Origin: CAXBMB01 sp052078155
GTDB taxonomy: Bacteria > Pseudomonadota > Alphaproteobacteria > Kiloniellales > DSM-21159
Reading direction: 5' to 3'
Length of the DNA stretch: 64,000 bases
Assembly (NCBI GenBank): GCA_052078155.1
Contig: JBQJBP010000001.1
Coordinates: 1,612,001-1,676,000, forward strand
A program made the translations under genes and the position numbers. Under the pieces are notes generated by a model. That model ran no database searches, had not been told where the DNA came from, and saw only the letters and a program-made list of their open reading frames with translations. Positions 6,947 through 15,317 of the stretch are shown piece after piece (positions within the stretch are counted from its first letter, which is position 1; each line of letters starts with the position of its first letter).

Positions 6947-7826
6947 ACTTGGCCACATCAAACAGCCAGCTTCTGAACTGTTTGATCGGACTCTTCTCCT
7001 GATCGCCCCGGCGGCAGACAAAATAGAGACCTCGATCCAAACTGATCCGGCTCTCGTCAAGACGGACCAAGCGTCCGGAACGGATATCGTCTGCTGCGAG
7101 CAGACTTCGTGCCAAAGCCACGCCCTGGCCATCCAGAGCTGCCTCCAACAAAACAGCGCTGTCCACAAAACGCGTGTTCTCTGTCGACACGGCTGTCCTG
7201 TCCAGCCCCACACTGTCTGCCCAGTCTTCCCAGCCGACATTGAAGGCATCGTACAACAGGGGCAGCTTGGCTATCGCGTCGGGCGACAACGGCAACCTGG
7301 TTCCTGAGAGTAGCGAGGGAGACGCCACCACCACCAGATCCTCCGCGCCAATCTTCTCATGGTGCAGGCTGCCCCATCCCGGCGTGCCAAATCTCAGGGC
7401 CACATCCACGTCCGAGCGATCGAAATCCACCAGCCCGTCGTTGGTATCCAGCAGCAGTGAAAGATCAGGAAACTGCTGTCGGAACAAAGGCATTCTGGGA
7501 ACAAACCACTTCAATGCCAGGGAAGTTGATAGCGAGACGGTAATGGGCCTTTTCTGCTGGTGGGTCCGCAAATCCTGCACGGCCAGTTGCAGAGACGAAA
7601 AGGCCGGCCTTGTGGACTGAAAGAGCTTCAATCCTGCTTCGGTCAACTCAACACCGCTGGTGCGGCGGTGAAAGAGAGCGACACCGAGATACTGCTCCAG
7701 CTGTTTGAGCTGACGGCTAATTGCGCCATGCGTCACGTTCAGAGTATCCGCCGCCTTGCTCAAATTCGAATGTGCTGCGGTTTCGTTGAAAGCCTGAAGG
7801 GCCCGAAGATGTCGTAGATTCTCCAT
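6942..7826 (-). CDS. LysR-family regulator, GcvA-like
   Basis: A 294-residue LysR-type regulator. The N-terminal helix-turn-helix covers about residues 5-60 (LRALQAFNETAAHSNLSKAA followed by LNVTHGAISRQLKQLE). A type 2 periplasmic-binding-like effector domain starts near residue 90. The arrangement DVDVALRFG in the effector domain is typical of GcvA-like members that often control neighbouring amino-acid or oxidoreductase genes. The ATG at 7826 places the helix-turn-helix at the N-terminus; longer frames upstream lack similarity. It is divergent from the SDR gene at 7972 and is the likely regulator of it. Confidence 0.88.
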   Translation of the reverse strand: MENLRHLRALQAFNETAAHSNLSKAADTLNVTHGAISRQLKQLEQYLGVALFHRRTSGVELTEAGLKLFQSTRPAFSSLQLAVQDLRTHQQKRPITVSLSTSLALKWFVPRMPLFRQQFPDLSLLLDTNDGLVDFDRSDVDVALRFGTPGWGSLHHEKIGAEDLVVVASPSLLSGTRLPLSPDAIAKLPLLYDAFNVGWEDWADSVGLDRTAVSTENTRFVDSAVLLEAALDGQGVALARSLLAADDIRSGRLVRLDESRISLDRGLYFVCRRGDQEKSPIKQFRSWLFDVAKS

Positions 7827-7971
7827 GATGTGAGTAAATCTAACATCATAGCGCAAAAGTATCGATGCAAAATCGCTGCCTTCTGCTGATAAGCTCTGCT
7901 TTCGCATCAAGCACCACAAGAAAACACTCACATCACAACTGAGCAACCAGAGCCGGAAAGAAGGAACCCCC

Positions 7972-8721
7972 ATGTCTGAACTTAAAGTCGCCCTGATGAC
8001 CGGTACGGGACAGGGTATTGGCAGAGGCTGCGCCATAGAAATGGCAAAAGCGGGCTATAAGGTATCGCTCATGTCTCCGTCAGATCGCTCTGTCGATCTG
8101 GCAAAGGAGCTCGGCGGGATCGGGCGGCGCGGATCTGTTCTGGACAGCGATGATCTGCAGGCAATGGTATCCGACACGATGGATCGCTATGGCAGAATTG
8201 ACGCCATTGTCAGCAACATGGGCCACGGCGGCAGTGTGCCAGAAGAGATTACGACGGTTGGCTTCGATCCTGACTTCGAAGGTCCCCTTTTGGAACTGAG
8301 CGATGATCTTTGGCACGAGAGCCTGGATATGTACGTCCTGAACGTGGTCAAGATCGCCCGGATTGTGACCCCGCTTCTGATCGAGCAGGGAGGCGGTGCT
8401 TTTGTAAACATCTCCTCCATGAACACGATTGAGCCCCGGGCCCCCTATCCTATGAGCATGTTACGAGGTGCCCTTCACAGCTTCTCCAAGCTCTACGGTG
8501 ACCGCTATGCCCGCCACAACATTCGCATGAACAATCTGCTGCCCGGCTTCTGCGAGAACGTAAATCTGTCTGAAACGGCCCGCCGGTCCATTCCCGCTCA
8601 ACGCCCAGCGACTTTTGAAGAGATTGGTCAGGCCTGTGTCTTCCTGGCGTCAGAAGGGGCCCGCTACATCAACGGCCAGAGCCTCTTGTCCGACGGCGGC
8701 ATGAACAGAGCCGTTCGTTAG
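7972..8721 (+). CDS. SDR-family oxidoreductase with atypical active site
   Basis: A 249-residue short-chain dehydrogenase/reductase. The cofactor loop TGTGQGIG is at residues 10-17 and the catalytic serine region ISSM at 147-150. The expected Tyr-x-x-x-Lys motif reads Y159-P-M-S-M163, so the catalytic lysine position is methionine. The sequence YPMSMLRGAL followed by FSKLYGDRYA and IRMNNLLPGF resembles a subfamily of SDRs with this departure, so the gene does not look decayed. Substrate unknown; activity may differ from classical SDRs. It is divergent from a LysR regulator. A good Shine-Dalgarno, AAGGAA, precedes the ATG. Confidence 0.88.
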   Translation: MSELKVALMTGTGQGIGRGCAIEMAKAGYKVSLMSPSDRSVDLAKELGGIGRRGSVLDSDDLQAMVSDTMDRYGRIDAIVSNMGHGGSVPEEITTVGFDPDFEGPLLELSDDLWHESLDMYVLNVVKIARIVTPLLIEQGGGAFVNISSMNTIEPRAPYPMSMLRGALHSFSKLYGDRYARHNIRMNNLLPGFCENVNLSETARRSIPAQRPATFEEIGQACVFLASEGARYINGQSLLSDGGMNRAVR

Positions 8722-8804
8722 GCTGATCGCCGCTCCTGGCTGAGACGAGCGGCAAAGCTTGCAACGCGTCACCACAACCCATCACGCGCTTTCAGGACGC
8801 AGAT

Positions 8805-8832
8805 AAAAAAAGGGCCGCACCAGGTGCGGCCC
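8805..8832 (-). terminator. Strong minus-strand hairpin terminator without an assigned gene
   Basis: A ten-pair stem GGGCCGCACC/GGTGCGGCCC with a one-base loop, followed on the minus strand by seven Ts. Read on the plus strand it lacks a T-run, so it mainly serves a minus-strand transcript. No minus-strand protein gene was found just upstream (8833-9146). Confidence 0.7.
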
Positions 8833-9146
8833 GAAAAGTTATGGGAGGAAACGTCTGTAGAGACGTACGGCATGTATCAAAAACCTTGATGTATGCTGCA
8901 GTGCAATATTGGCAATTTGCAGATTGCGAGTCCAGAGAAAAATCATTGAACATATTGATTTTAAACATAAAAATTTAACATCAACTGATTAAACCTTCAT
9001 CATTCTGCTTTCAAATTGTGCATCGCACCTAAAATCCTGTGCGTTTTGTGAGCACCCATAGGGTCACCCCCGACGCTGATGCAAAGCACTTTATCCGCAG
9101 AAGGAAAAACCAAGTGCCTGCTAACAGTTATTTTCGAGACAGCGGC
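8833..9146. other. Gene-free stretch upstream of a MITE copy
   Basis: About 310 rather AT-rich bases without a supported protein gene. It holds the inverted pair GACGT near 8860-8870 and an imperfect dyad GCATGTATCAA/TTGATGTATGC (8871-8897). A small RNA on the minus strand ending at 8805 is possible. Confidence 0.35.
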
Positions 9147-9285
9147 TAGAAGTCAAAACGGTTTAAGTAGAATCACTACGTGATAACGCTTCAAGCGTGA
9201 GTTTGCCTCTTTTCAGTGTTTTAGAGGATGAGTCACGGTTTGGTTCCAAGCGCAAAGCGCTTCTAACTAAACCGATCGTGCTCTG
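9147..9285 (-). mobile_element. MITE-like element, near-intact, reverse orientation
   Basis: A 139-bp copy in reverse orientation. It starts TAGAAGTCAAAACGGTTTAA, contains ATCACTACGTGAT and GCCTCTTTT, and ends TAACTAAACCGATCGTGCTCTG. The terminal TA at the right has changed to TG. Confidence 0.85.
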
Positions 9286-9397
9286 GCACCTGATTTCTGG
9301 CACAGCCTTTGCTTTTACTTCTCCGTGCATCAACTGAAAGCAAAGGGGGGAACCAGGAGATGCCAGCATCACCCATCCCTCTTGCGGAGCCTTTGTT

Positions 9398-10072
9398 TTG
9401 ACCAGCCTGATCCGGTTTCTTTGCTTGATTGTCTTACTGCTGCCCTGGTCTCCAGCCACAGCGGAAGAAACACAAGCCATTGAAAAAGCAGAAGAACAAG
9501 CTTTTGACCCCTGGACCACCTGTCGCCAGCATGTGGTCACGGCTGAAAAGCTGGTGTCCATTCCTCGTCACCTGCTAAGCGCGATTTCCTCGGTCGAATC
9601 CGGTCGCTGGAGCAAAGCCCACCAGGCAAGAATTTCCTGGCCCTGGACGGTGATGGCGGAAGGAAAAGGGCGCTATCTGCCCAGCAAAGCCAAAGCCATC
9701 GCAGAGGTAAAGGCCCTGCAGGCCCGAGGGATTCGCAACATTGATGTTGGCTGCATGCAGATCAACCTGCATTACCACGGCGACGCCTTCACGGATCTGG
9801 AACAGGCTTTCGATCCCGCTTTTAACGTGGCGTATGCCGCCTCCTTTCTCCTAAAACTGCGTCAGGAACAGCGCTCCTGGACTCGGGCCATCGGTCGATA
9901 TCACTCAGCCACACCCAAGTACGCCATCCGCTACAAAGTCAAAGTCCGAAAGGCCTGGCAGGAAGAAAAACGCGCAGAGGCCGAAAGGGTTCGTGCCAAA
10001 AGAAAGGCCTTGAGAGACGCCGCCAGGTCCAAAAGGGCAGACGCCAAATCGCAACAGCAGGTATCGGGTTAA
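9398..10072 (+). CDS. Exported lytic transglycosylase-like protein
   Basis: A 224-residue protein with a signal peptide (hydrophobic residues 4-17, cleavage near ATAEE) and an SLT-type lysozyme-like domain. The catalytic glutamate is in ISSVESGRW (Glu at about residue 67); the later motif is DVGCMQINLHYHG, followed by NVAYAASFLLKL. Such enzymes cleave peptidoglycan glycan strands in the periplasm, sometimes to let secretion or flagellar machines through. The C-terminal 35 residues are a highly basic, charged helix. The start is a TTG at 9398, supported by GCGGAG about eight bases upstream and by the position of the signal peptide. Confidence 0.82.
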   Translation: MTSLIRFLCLIVLLLPWSPATAEETQAIEKAEEQAFDPWTTCRQHVVTAEKLVSIPRHLLSAISSVESGRWSKAHQARISWPWTVMAEGKGRYLPSKAKAIAEVKALQARGIRNIDVGCMQINLHYHGDAFTDLEQAFDPAFNVAYAASFLLKLRQEQRSWTRAIGRYHSATPKYAIRYKVKVRKAWQEEKRAEAERVRAKRKALRDAARSKRADAKSQQQVSG

Positions 10073-10355
10073 CCTGACCGATCTATCGGTGACCGGTGCA
10101 TTCTTGCTTCCCCCCCTGCCCTTATCCCTTGTTCCTTCCCGGCTCCAACATTCCCCGTCCCCGACCTAAGATGGCCATTCAAAACTGAATGGCTAAGGTT
10201 CAGATCATCCCCCCTGCTTCATCTTGCTGCTTTCAAAGCAATGGACCTATAACAAAGCTCCCGGGCAGCAGCGCGCTGCCTTGGCGATTCCGCTTTTTAT
10301 CTCAAATCAAAAGGGCAGACGGATCCTTTAAGGAATTGTCTGATTTCGTCGCTTC

Positions 10356-11582
10356 ATGACTGATACGCTGTCTTCTCCTGCTTCTGTTGAACACGCCAAA
10401 CCAGCTGACTTCGACCTGGCTCGGGCGCGACGGGAAACACCTGGCGTGGACAATCAGGTTCATCTGAACAATGCCGGGGCGGCCCTGATGCCCCAGGTGG
10501 TGCTGGACCGGCAGCTCGACTATCTGAAGAGGGAAGCTCTGATCGGAGGGTACGAAGCCGCCGATGAAGCCCGTGAGGAGATTGAAGGCACCTATCGCTC
10601 GCTGGCCCGGCTGATCAATGCACAGCCGGAAGAGATTGCCCTGGTGGAAAATGCCACGGTCGCCTGGCAGCAGGCTTTCTATTCCTGGGATTGGCAGGAA
10701 GGGGACCGCATTCTGACCGCAGAGGCAGAGTATGGGGCCAACTTCATCAGCTACCTCCAGATGGCCAAGAAAAAAGGCATCAAGGTCGAAGTCGTTCCCT
10801 CCGATGCGCAGGGACAGCTGGATGTCGAGGCCCTGGAGAAGATGATCGACGAGCGGGTCAAGCTGATCTCTGTCACCCACATTCCGACCAACGGCGGTCT
10901 GGTGAACCCGGCCCAGGCCATTGGAAAAATCGCCCGCCAGCATGGCATTCCCTATCTGCTGGACGCCTGCCAGTCCGTGGGACAGCTGGATATTGATGTT
11001 CAGGCCATTGGCTGTGACTTGCTGTCGGTAACCGGTCGCAAGTACCTGCGCGGGCCCAGAGGCAGCGGCTTCCTCTATGTCAAAAAAGACCTGCTCAACC
11101 ACCTGGAGCCTGCCTTCCTGGATCACCACGGCGCGGAATGGACCAGCCTGGACAGCTACACTTTGCGCCCCGACGCCCGTCGATTTGAAAACTGGGAGTT
11201 CAACTACGCTGCTGTCCTGGGCCTGGGAGCCGCCGCGGACTATGCACTGGATTGGGGCCTGCAGAACCTTGAAACGCGGGTGAAGACCCTGGCCCAGTCT
11301 TTCCGGGACCGCCTGTCAGACCTGCCTGGTGTTACGGTGCGCGATCTGGGGGCGGAAAAATGCGGCATTTGCACCTTTACCGTTGAGGGGCATGACCCGG
11401 TTGATCTGAAAGCCAGACTGCGCCCCCTTGGGTTCAACACCTCGACCAGTTCCCACCGCTCCAGCCTGGTGGACATGAGCCGCCGCAACCTGACCATGCT
11501 GTTGAGGGCCTCTGTGCACTACTACAACAGCGAAGAAGAGCTGGATCGTTTCTGTGAAGCCCTGGCGGGCCTGACCCGCTGA
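10356..11582 (+). CDS. Class V aminotransferase / isopenicillin-N-epimerase-like PLP enzyme
   Basis: A 408-residue fold-type I PLP enzyme related to cysteine desulfurases and isopenicillin N epimerase. Visible landmarks are HLNNAGAALMP near the N-terminus, LVENATVAWQQAF for phosphate binding, DACQSVGQLDIDV with the ring-stacking Asp-Ala-x-Gln, and the Schiff-base lysine in SVTGRKYLRGPRG. It lacks the extended active-site loop cysteine typical of true IscS, so a desulfurase role is not supported; racemase, lyase or aminotransferase roles are all open. Convergent with a PhzF-family gene. Confidence 0.85.
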   Translation: MTDTLSSPASVEHAKPADFDLARARRETPGVDNQVHLNNAGAALMPQVVLDRQLDYLKREALIGGYEAADEAREEIEGTYRSLARLINAQPEEIALVENATVAWQQAFYSWDWQEGDRILTAEAEYGANFISYLQMAKKKGIKVEVVPSDAQGQLDVEALEKMIDERVKLISVTHIPTNGGLVNPAQAIGKIARQHGIPYLLDACQSVGQLDIDVQAIGCDLLSVTGRKYLRGPRGSGFLYVKKDLLNHLEPAFLDHHGAEWTSLDSYTLRPDARRFENWEFNYAAVLGLGAAADYALDWGLQNLETRVKTLAQSFRDRLSDLPGVTVRDLGAEKCGICTFTVEGHDPVDLKARLRPLGFNTSTSSHRSSLVDMSRRNLTMLLRASVHYYNSEEELDRFCEALAGLTR

Positions 11583-11668
11583 CCAGCAAAGACAGAATAG
11601 AGACGGGCGGAAGGACGACCAAACCACTCCCCCCGTCACTTTTCCGATCAGACGGCGCCAGAAGTCCC

Positions 11669-12580
11669 TCATAGAGTGACCTCAAGCGACCGCATCACCT
11701 TGCCCTGCCCCCCCGCCATCAGACCGGTGATCTTTCCTTGTTCCAGCGAGAGTTCCACGGTGATGACACTGGGGGACGGCGGGGTCATGAAATGCCCCTG
11801 CTCAATCACCATGGTATCCAGACGCAGCCCGGCCCGATCATAGAGCAAGCAGGCCAGCGGCCCGGCTGCCATGCCGGTGGCTGATTCTTCAGCGATGGCG
11901 TAACGCGGTGCAAACATGCGGGTGGTGGCATGACTGTCAGCTCCCTCGGGGGATCGGCTGATCACGTAGTAACCAATCAGGTCCAGCTTCTCACTGATGG
12001 CTGTGATGGCTGTCAGGTCGGGCTGAATGGAACGCAGGGTTTCGCTGTCCTTGACGGACACGACAATGAAGCTGTTTCCCGTATTCACCAGCTCCGGCAT
12101 CAACGCCGGATCAAGATCGGCGTGTGACAGACCAAGTGAGCGCAAAACATCTGCCAGCGTGACATCGTTCTTTTCCCAATCTGCCGCAGACCGATAGCGC
12201 GGCGCCAACTGCTCCATAAAGGCCATATCCTTCTTGATCAGGATTTTGCGCGGGCCATCGACAGTTTCTTTGGAGGTCCAGCCCTCCTGAACCACGCCCT
12301 CCTGGGCCAGGTAGGAAAAGGTGGCGATGGTGGCATGGCCACAGTGAGCGATGCGTCGGTTCGGGGTAAAGAAATCAAGCTTGAAACCCTCTGTTTTCGA
12401 CTGCGAGACAAAAGCCGTTTCTGATAGTCCCACCTGGGCCGCAATCGACAGCATGTCCGCGTCATTCAAGCCATCGGCATTCAACACCACGCCTGCCGGA
12501 TTGCCGCCGTGGCCCTGCTGAACAAACCCGTTTACAACATGCGCTTCGATTGATCGTGATTTTTCATGATTTTCATTCAT
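11669..12580 (-). CDS. PhzF-family isomerase
   Basis: A 303-residue member of the PhzF/DapF-like fold family, which includes the phenazine isomerase PhzF and many uncharacterised epimerase-like enzymes. The first-half motif GGNPAGVVL and the catalytic glutamate in LSETAFVSQ are present, as is the second-domain motif EESATGMAAGPLA. No other phenazine genes are near, so the name describes the fold rather than the product. The ATG at 12580 has GGAGAAAAGAA before it and is preferred over the upstream ATG at 12598. It is divergent from a LysR gene, its probable regulator. Confidence 0.87.
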   Translation of the reverse strand: MNENHEKSRSIEAHVVNGFVQQGHGGNPAGVVLNADGLNDADMLSIAAQVGLSETAFVSQSKTEGFKLDFFTPNRRIAHCGHATIATFSYLAQEGVVQEGWTSKETVDGPRKILIKKDMAFMEQLAPRYRSAADWEKNDVTLADVLRSLGLSHADLDPALMPELVNTGNSFIVVSVKDSETLRSIQPDLTAITAISEKLDLIGYYVISRSPEGADSHATTRMFAPRYAIAEESATGMAAGPLACLLYDRAGLRLDTMVIEQGHFMTPPSPSVITVELSLEQGKITGLMAGGQGKVMRSLEVTL

Positions 12581-12674
12581 TTCTTTTCTCCAATTCATCC
12601 GCCTTTCAGCTAAAATGGCCCAAGAATTAGGTGATTCGAAGCGTTACCTCTTCATATGATGGTGAAGAAAATTC

Positions 12675-13586
12675 ATGAATACAGATGCCAACAAGATCTT
12701 GCTGCTGGCCAAAGCCGGCCCCTTTCTCCTGGCCATTCACCAAGAAGGCAGCTTTGCCAAAGCCGCAGAGAAACTGGCCATAGACCAGTCGGCGGTCAGC
12801 CATCGCATCAGACAGCTGGAAGAGGCTCTCGATTTAACGCTCTTTAATCGCACCACCCGCCGCTTATCCCCTACACGGGCCGGGGAAACGCTCAGCAAGG
12901 CTGCGGCCGACAGCAGCGCCATCTGGGCCGAGGCGCTGCAAGACATTCAGCGGCAGCAACGCTCGGACCACATCCGCCTTACCCTGCCCTCGTCACTGGC
13001 CATGAAATGGCTGCTGCCAGCCTTGCCCCGTGCCAGGGACTTTGACCTCAGCCTGTCGATTGATGCCAGCGATCATCTGGCAGACCTGAACAGGCAGGAA
13101 GCGGATGCCGCCATCCGGTTCGGGCCAGGCCCCTATCCCGGCCTGCATGCCAGCTTCTTATGTCCCTGTGATCTGACACCCGTCATGTCAGCCAGTCTGC
13201 CCGACCTGCCGGACGATTACTTCGACAGGCCGCAAAGCGGAGAGCTACCCCTGCTGGCGGATCGGCGGGGTGAGGCCGATGCAACGGCCTACAACTGGGA
13301 CAGCTATCTGACAGACGATTTGATTCCAAGCGCCCCCATTCCGCCTCACCTTTCATTTGATCGGGCTGATCTTCTGATACAGGCAGCTGCCAGCGGCCTG
13401 GGGGTGGCGTTGGGTCGTACTTTGCTGATTGAACAGGATCTGGCGGCCGGCTTTTTGAAAGTTGCCGGTCCCCGTCGCCCCAGCACCAGCAAATACTGGC
13501 TGGTCTGCACAGCTGAATTCGCAGCCAGCGACAGCCACAACCGCCTGCTCACCTGGCTGAAGGAAGAGGTCAACAACAATTGTTAG
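12675..13586 (+). CDS. LysR-family transcriptional regulator
   Basis: A 303-residue LysR-type regulator. The helix-turn-helix is in the first 65 residues (AIHQEGSFAKAAEKLAIDQS, then AVSHRIRQLEEAL), followed by a linker helix and an effector domain with the GcvA-like pattern EADAAIRFGPGPYPG. Divergently arranged with the PhzF gene over a 94-base intergenic region, the classic setting for LysR control of the neighbour. The last codons run into an AT-rich islet. Confidence 0.87.
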   Translation: MNTDANKILLLAKAGPFLLAIHQEGSFAKAAEKLAIDQSAVSHRIRQLEEALDLTLFNRTTRRLSPTRAGETLSKAAADSSAIWAEALQDIQRQQRSDHIRLTLPSSLAMKWLLPALPRARDFDLSLSIDASDHLADLNRQEADAAIRFGPGPYPGLHASFLCPCDLTPVMSASLPDLPDDYFDRPQSGELPLLADRRGEADATAYNWDSYLTDDLIPSAPIPPHLSFDRADLLIQAAASGLGVALGRTLLIEQDLAAGFLKVAGPRRPSTSKYWLVCTAEFAASDSHNRLLTWLKEEVNNNC

Positions 13587-13617
13587 ACCCATTCATTCTC
13601 GCGGCAGTTGACCTTGC

Positions 13618-13631
13618 GGTCTATATAGACC
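13618..13631. promoter_or_regulatory. 14-bp perfect palindrome upstream of the DpnI-like gene
   Basis: GGTCTATATAGACC is self-complementary over 14 bases, 42 bases before the start of the DpnI-like gene. It could be an operator overlapping its promoter. Confidence 0.4.
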
Positions 13632-13673
13632 TACAACCAAAAGTAAGCACAAAGCGGCGAATGGAGCAGCAAA

Positions 13674-14123
13674 ATGGCTAGCGACAAGCAAAAGCTTGGA
13701 AACTTTGGTCAAAAATCAGTGGTAAATTCCTGCCCTTGCCCAAAATGCAAGCGCAACAAAACATTAAAAACACTGCCGAACAACTTTAAATGCGCAAACA
13801 TAATATGCGATTTCTGTGGTTACTTAGCAGAAGTAAAAACATCCAAAACAACAAATATTGAACAACTGCCAAAATCCATTCTGGGCGCAGCGTGGAAAAC
13901 TCAAAAAGAAAGAATGGATGCTGGAATATATTTCCCTTTATTCATAGTGTTGATTGATAAACACAATCTGAGAAAACACAAAATCTACTATCTTCCAGCG
14001 GACCTACAAACACCTGAGTTGTTTGAGCCTAGAAAACCGCTCTCATCGATTGCACAACGGAAACAGTGGCAGGGTTTCAGATACAATCTGGAGATCGTAA
14101 AAGAATCAATTGTGTCTTTCTAA
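13674..14123 (+). CDS. DpnI-like PD-(D/E)XK nuclease domain protein
   Basis: A 149-residue protein with six cysteines in a zinc-ribbon-like arrangement (Cys20, 22, 25, 40, 45, 48) followed by Glu53-Val-Lys55, an E-x-K pair as in PD-(D/E)XK nucleases. A C-terminal RKPLSSIAQRKQWQGFRYNL resembles the end of the DpnI catalytic domain (RKPL...ARRxGWxG). DpnI cuts methylated GATC. Unlike DpnI, which is about 254 residues, there is no room here for the C-terminal winged-helix methyl-reader. The AT-rich base composition contrasts with both neighbours and suggests recent transfer. No methyltransferase gene is adjacent. Assigned by motif memory only; a generic restriction-like nuclease is the alternative. 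Confidence 0.55.
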   Translation: MASDKQKLGNFGQKSVVNSCPCPKCKRNKTLKTLPNNFKCANIICDFCGYLAEVKTSKTTNIEQLPKSILGAAWKTQKERMDAGIYFPLFIVLIDKHNLRKHKIYYLPADLQTPELFEPRKPLSSIAQRKQWQGFRYNLEIVKESIVSF

Positions 14124-14246
14124 TATAAAGTAAAAACTACCCAATACCAAAGATTTCACCTTCAACAAATCACTACATCGCAAATTAAACTATCAAAAGA
14201 TAGGCCAATTCAGCACCACACAACTAGCTAGTTCTTTAATTTCTTT

Positions 14247-15101
14247 TCATCCGTACTGCACAGCGCCTTTCATGCAGAGTTGCCCGTCGCTGCCTTCGAT
14301 CCAGACATCAGCACTGCTGTCTTTGTCATCACCACAGACAACAAAGGGTGCCAGGTCAAAAACCGGGCTGAGCGCACGGAAGGAAAAGGCAGCTATGCGC
14401 CGCCCCTTGGCATTCCGCCGCGCCAGATCCACCATCAGTGTGGCCAGCAAAGGCCCATGCACGATCAGGCCGGGATAGCCCTCCTCGCCCGTCACATAAG
14501 GCTGATCATAATGGATGCGGTGACCATTGAAGGTCAGCGCCGAATAGCGGAACAGCAGAACGGGATCCGGAGTGATCTGTCGGCGCCAGTCTGATTGAGC
14601 CGGTGCTGCAACCGGATCAGGGGCCTTGTCACCTGGTTTGGCCGCCTCGCGGTAGACAATGTCGTGCTCTTCCGTCAGGACCACCTCGGCATTGACCTCT
14701 ACCTGATGCTCCACCGTGACGAAGGCCAGAGGCCCGCTGCGCCCTTCTTTCAGGCTGACGTTTTTGATGGTGCTGATCTTTTTGGCCTGTTCGCCAACCG
14801 GCAGATCCTTGTGCCAGGAAACACGGGACCCCGCCCACATGCGGCGCGGCAACTCAATGGGCGGCAGGAACTCTCCCCGGGCGGCATGGCCATCCGGCCC
14901 CAGGGTCGATTGATTTGCCAGAGACCAGAAGTAGCACCAGTGCCACAGGGGGGGCAGGCCATCTCCAGGGGAAAAGGCCGGGTCTTCGCTCTCAACCGTG
15001 GCCCGCATGGCGGCTGCCCGGTTGAGATCAATCAGATCCTCAAGGGTTTCACTTTTTCCGATCCAGTCAGACCAATCCACTGCCTGCTCACTCTTTGCCA
15101 T
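14247..15101 (-). CDS. MaoC-like / mesaconyl-C4-CoA hydratase family protein
   Basis: A 284-residue double hot-dog hydratase of the HTD2/mesaconyl-C4-CoA hydratase type. The N-terminal FAS1-like dehydratase half contains PPLWHWCYFW and PRRMWAGSRVSW. The C-terminal MaoC half has the hydratase motif TFNGHRIHYDQPY with the catalytic Asp/His pair, followed by YPGLIVHGPLLATLM. Enzymes of this type hydrate enoyl-CoA bonds in short dicarboxylic acyl-CoAs. The ATG at 15101 fits the family N-terminus; the extended open frame upstream (to about 15524) overlaps the DMSP lyase gene on the other strand and is rejected. It is divergent from the DMSP lyase. Confidence 0.8.
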   Translation of the reverse strand: MAKSEQAVDWSDWIGKSETLEDLIDLNRAAAMRATVESEDPAFSPGDGLPPLWHWCYFWSLANQSTLGPDGHAARGEFLPPIELPRRMWAGSRVSWHKDLPVGEQAKKISTIKNVSLKEGRSGPLAFVTVEHQVEVNAEVVLTEEHDIVYREAAKPGDKAPDPVAAPAQSDWRRQITPDPVLLFRYSALTFNGHRIHYDQPYVTGEEGYPGLIVHGPLLATLMVDLARRNAKGRRIAAFSFRALSPVFDLAPFVVCGDDKDSSADVWIEGSDGQLCMKGAVQYG

Positions 15102-15317
15102 GATTGCGGCCCCTACTTTCTGCATGTCCCGACAAGGTGGCACAGTTTGCCGCCAAAGACCCATAGAGACAAAGCCTATCAGCGATGCTTCCACAGGCAA
15201 CAAAGGCCTGATGGCCGGGGTCGGTTTTCGCTGGCAGGACAGAGCCAGAAATCTGTTGTTATCTCTGAAGCGGACCGCCAGACTTTGCGCTTCCTTCACG
15301 CGCAGCAGAAGTTCCCC

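Noticed and set aside
11669..12580. Phenazine biosynthesis suggested by two PhzF-family genes
   Set aside because: No phzA/B/D/E/G genes are present, and PhzF-fold proteins are common with unrelated roles.
14595..15317. N-terminal extension of the DMSP lyase frame to 443 residues
   Set aside because: The extension is entirely antisense to the hydratase gene and its upstream region, and cupin DMSP lyases are about 200 residues.
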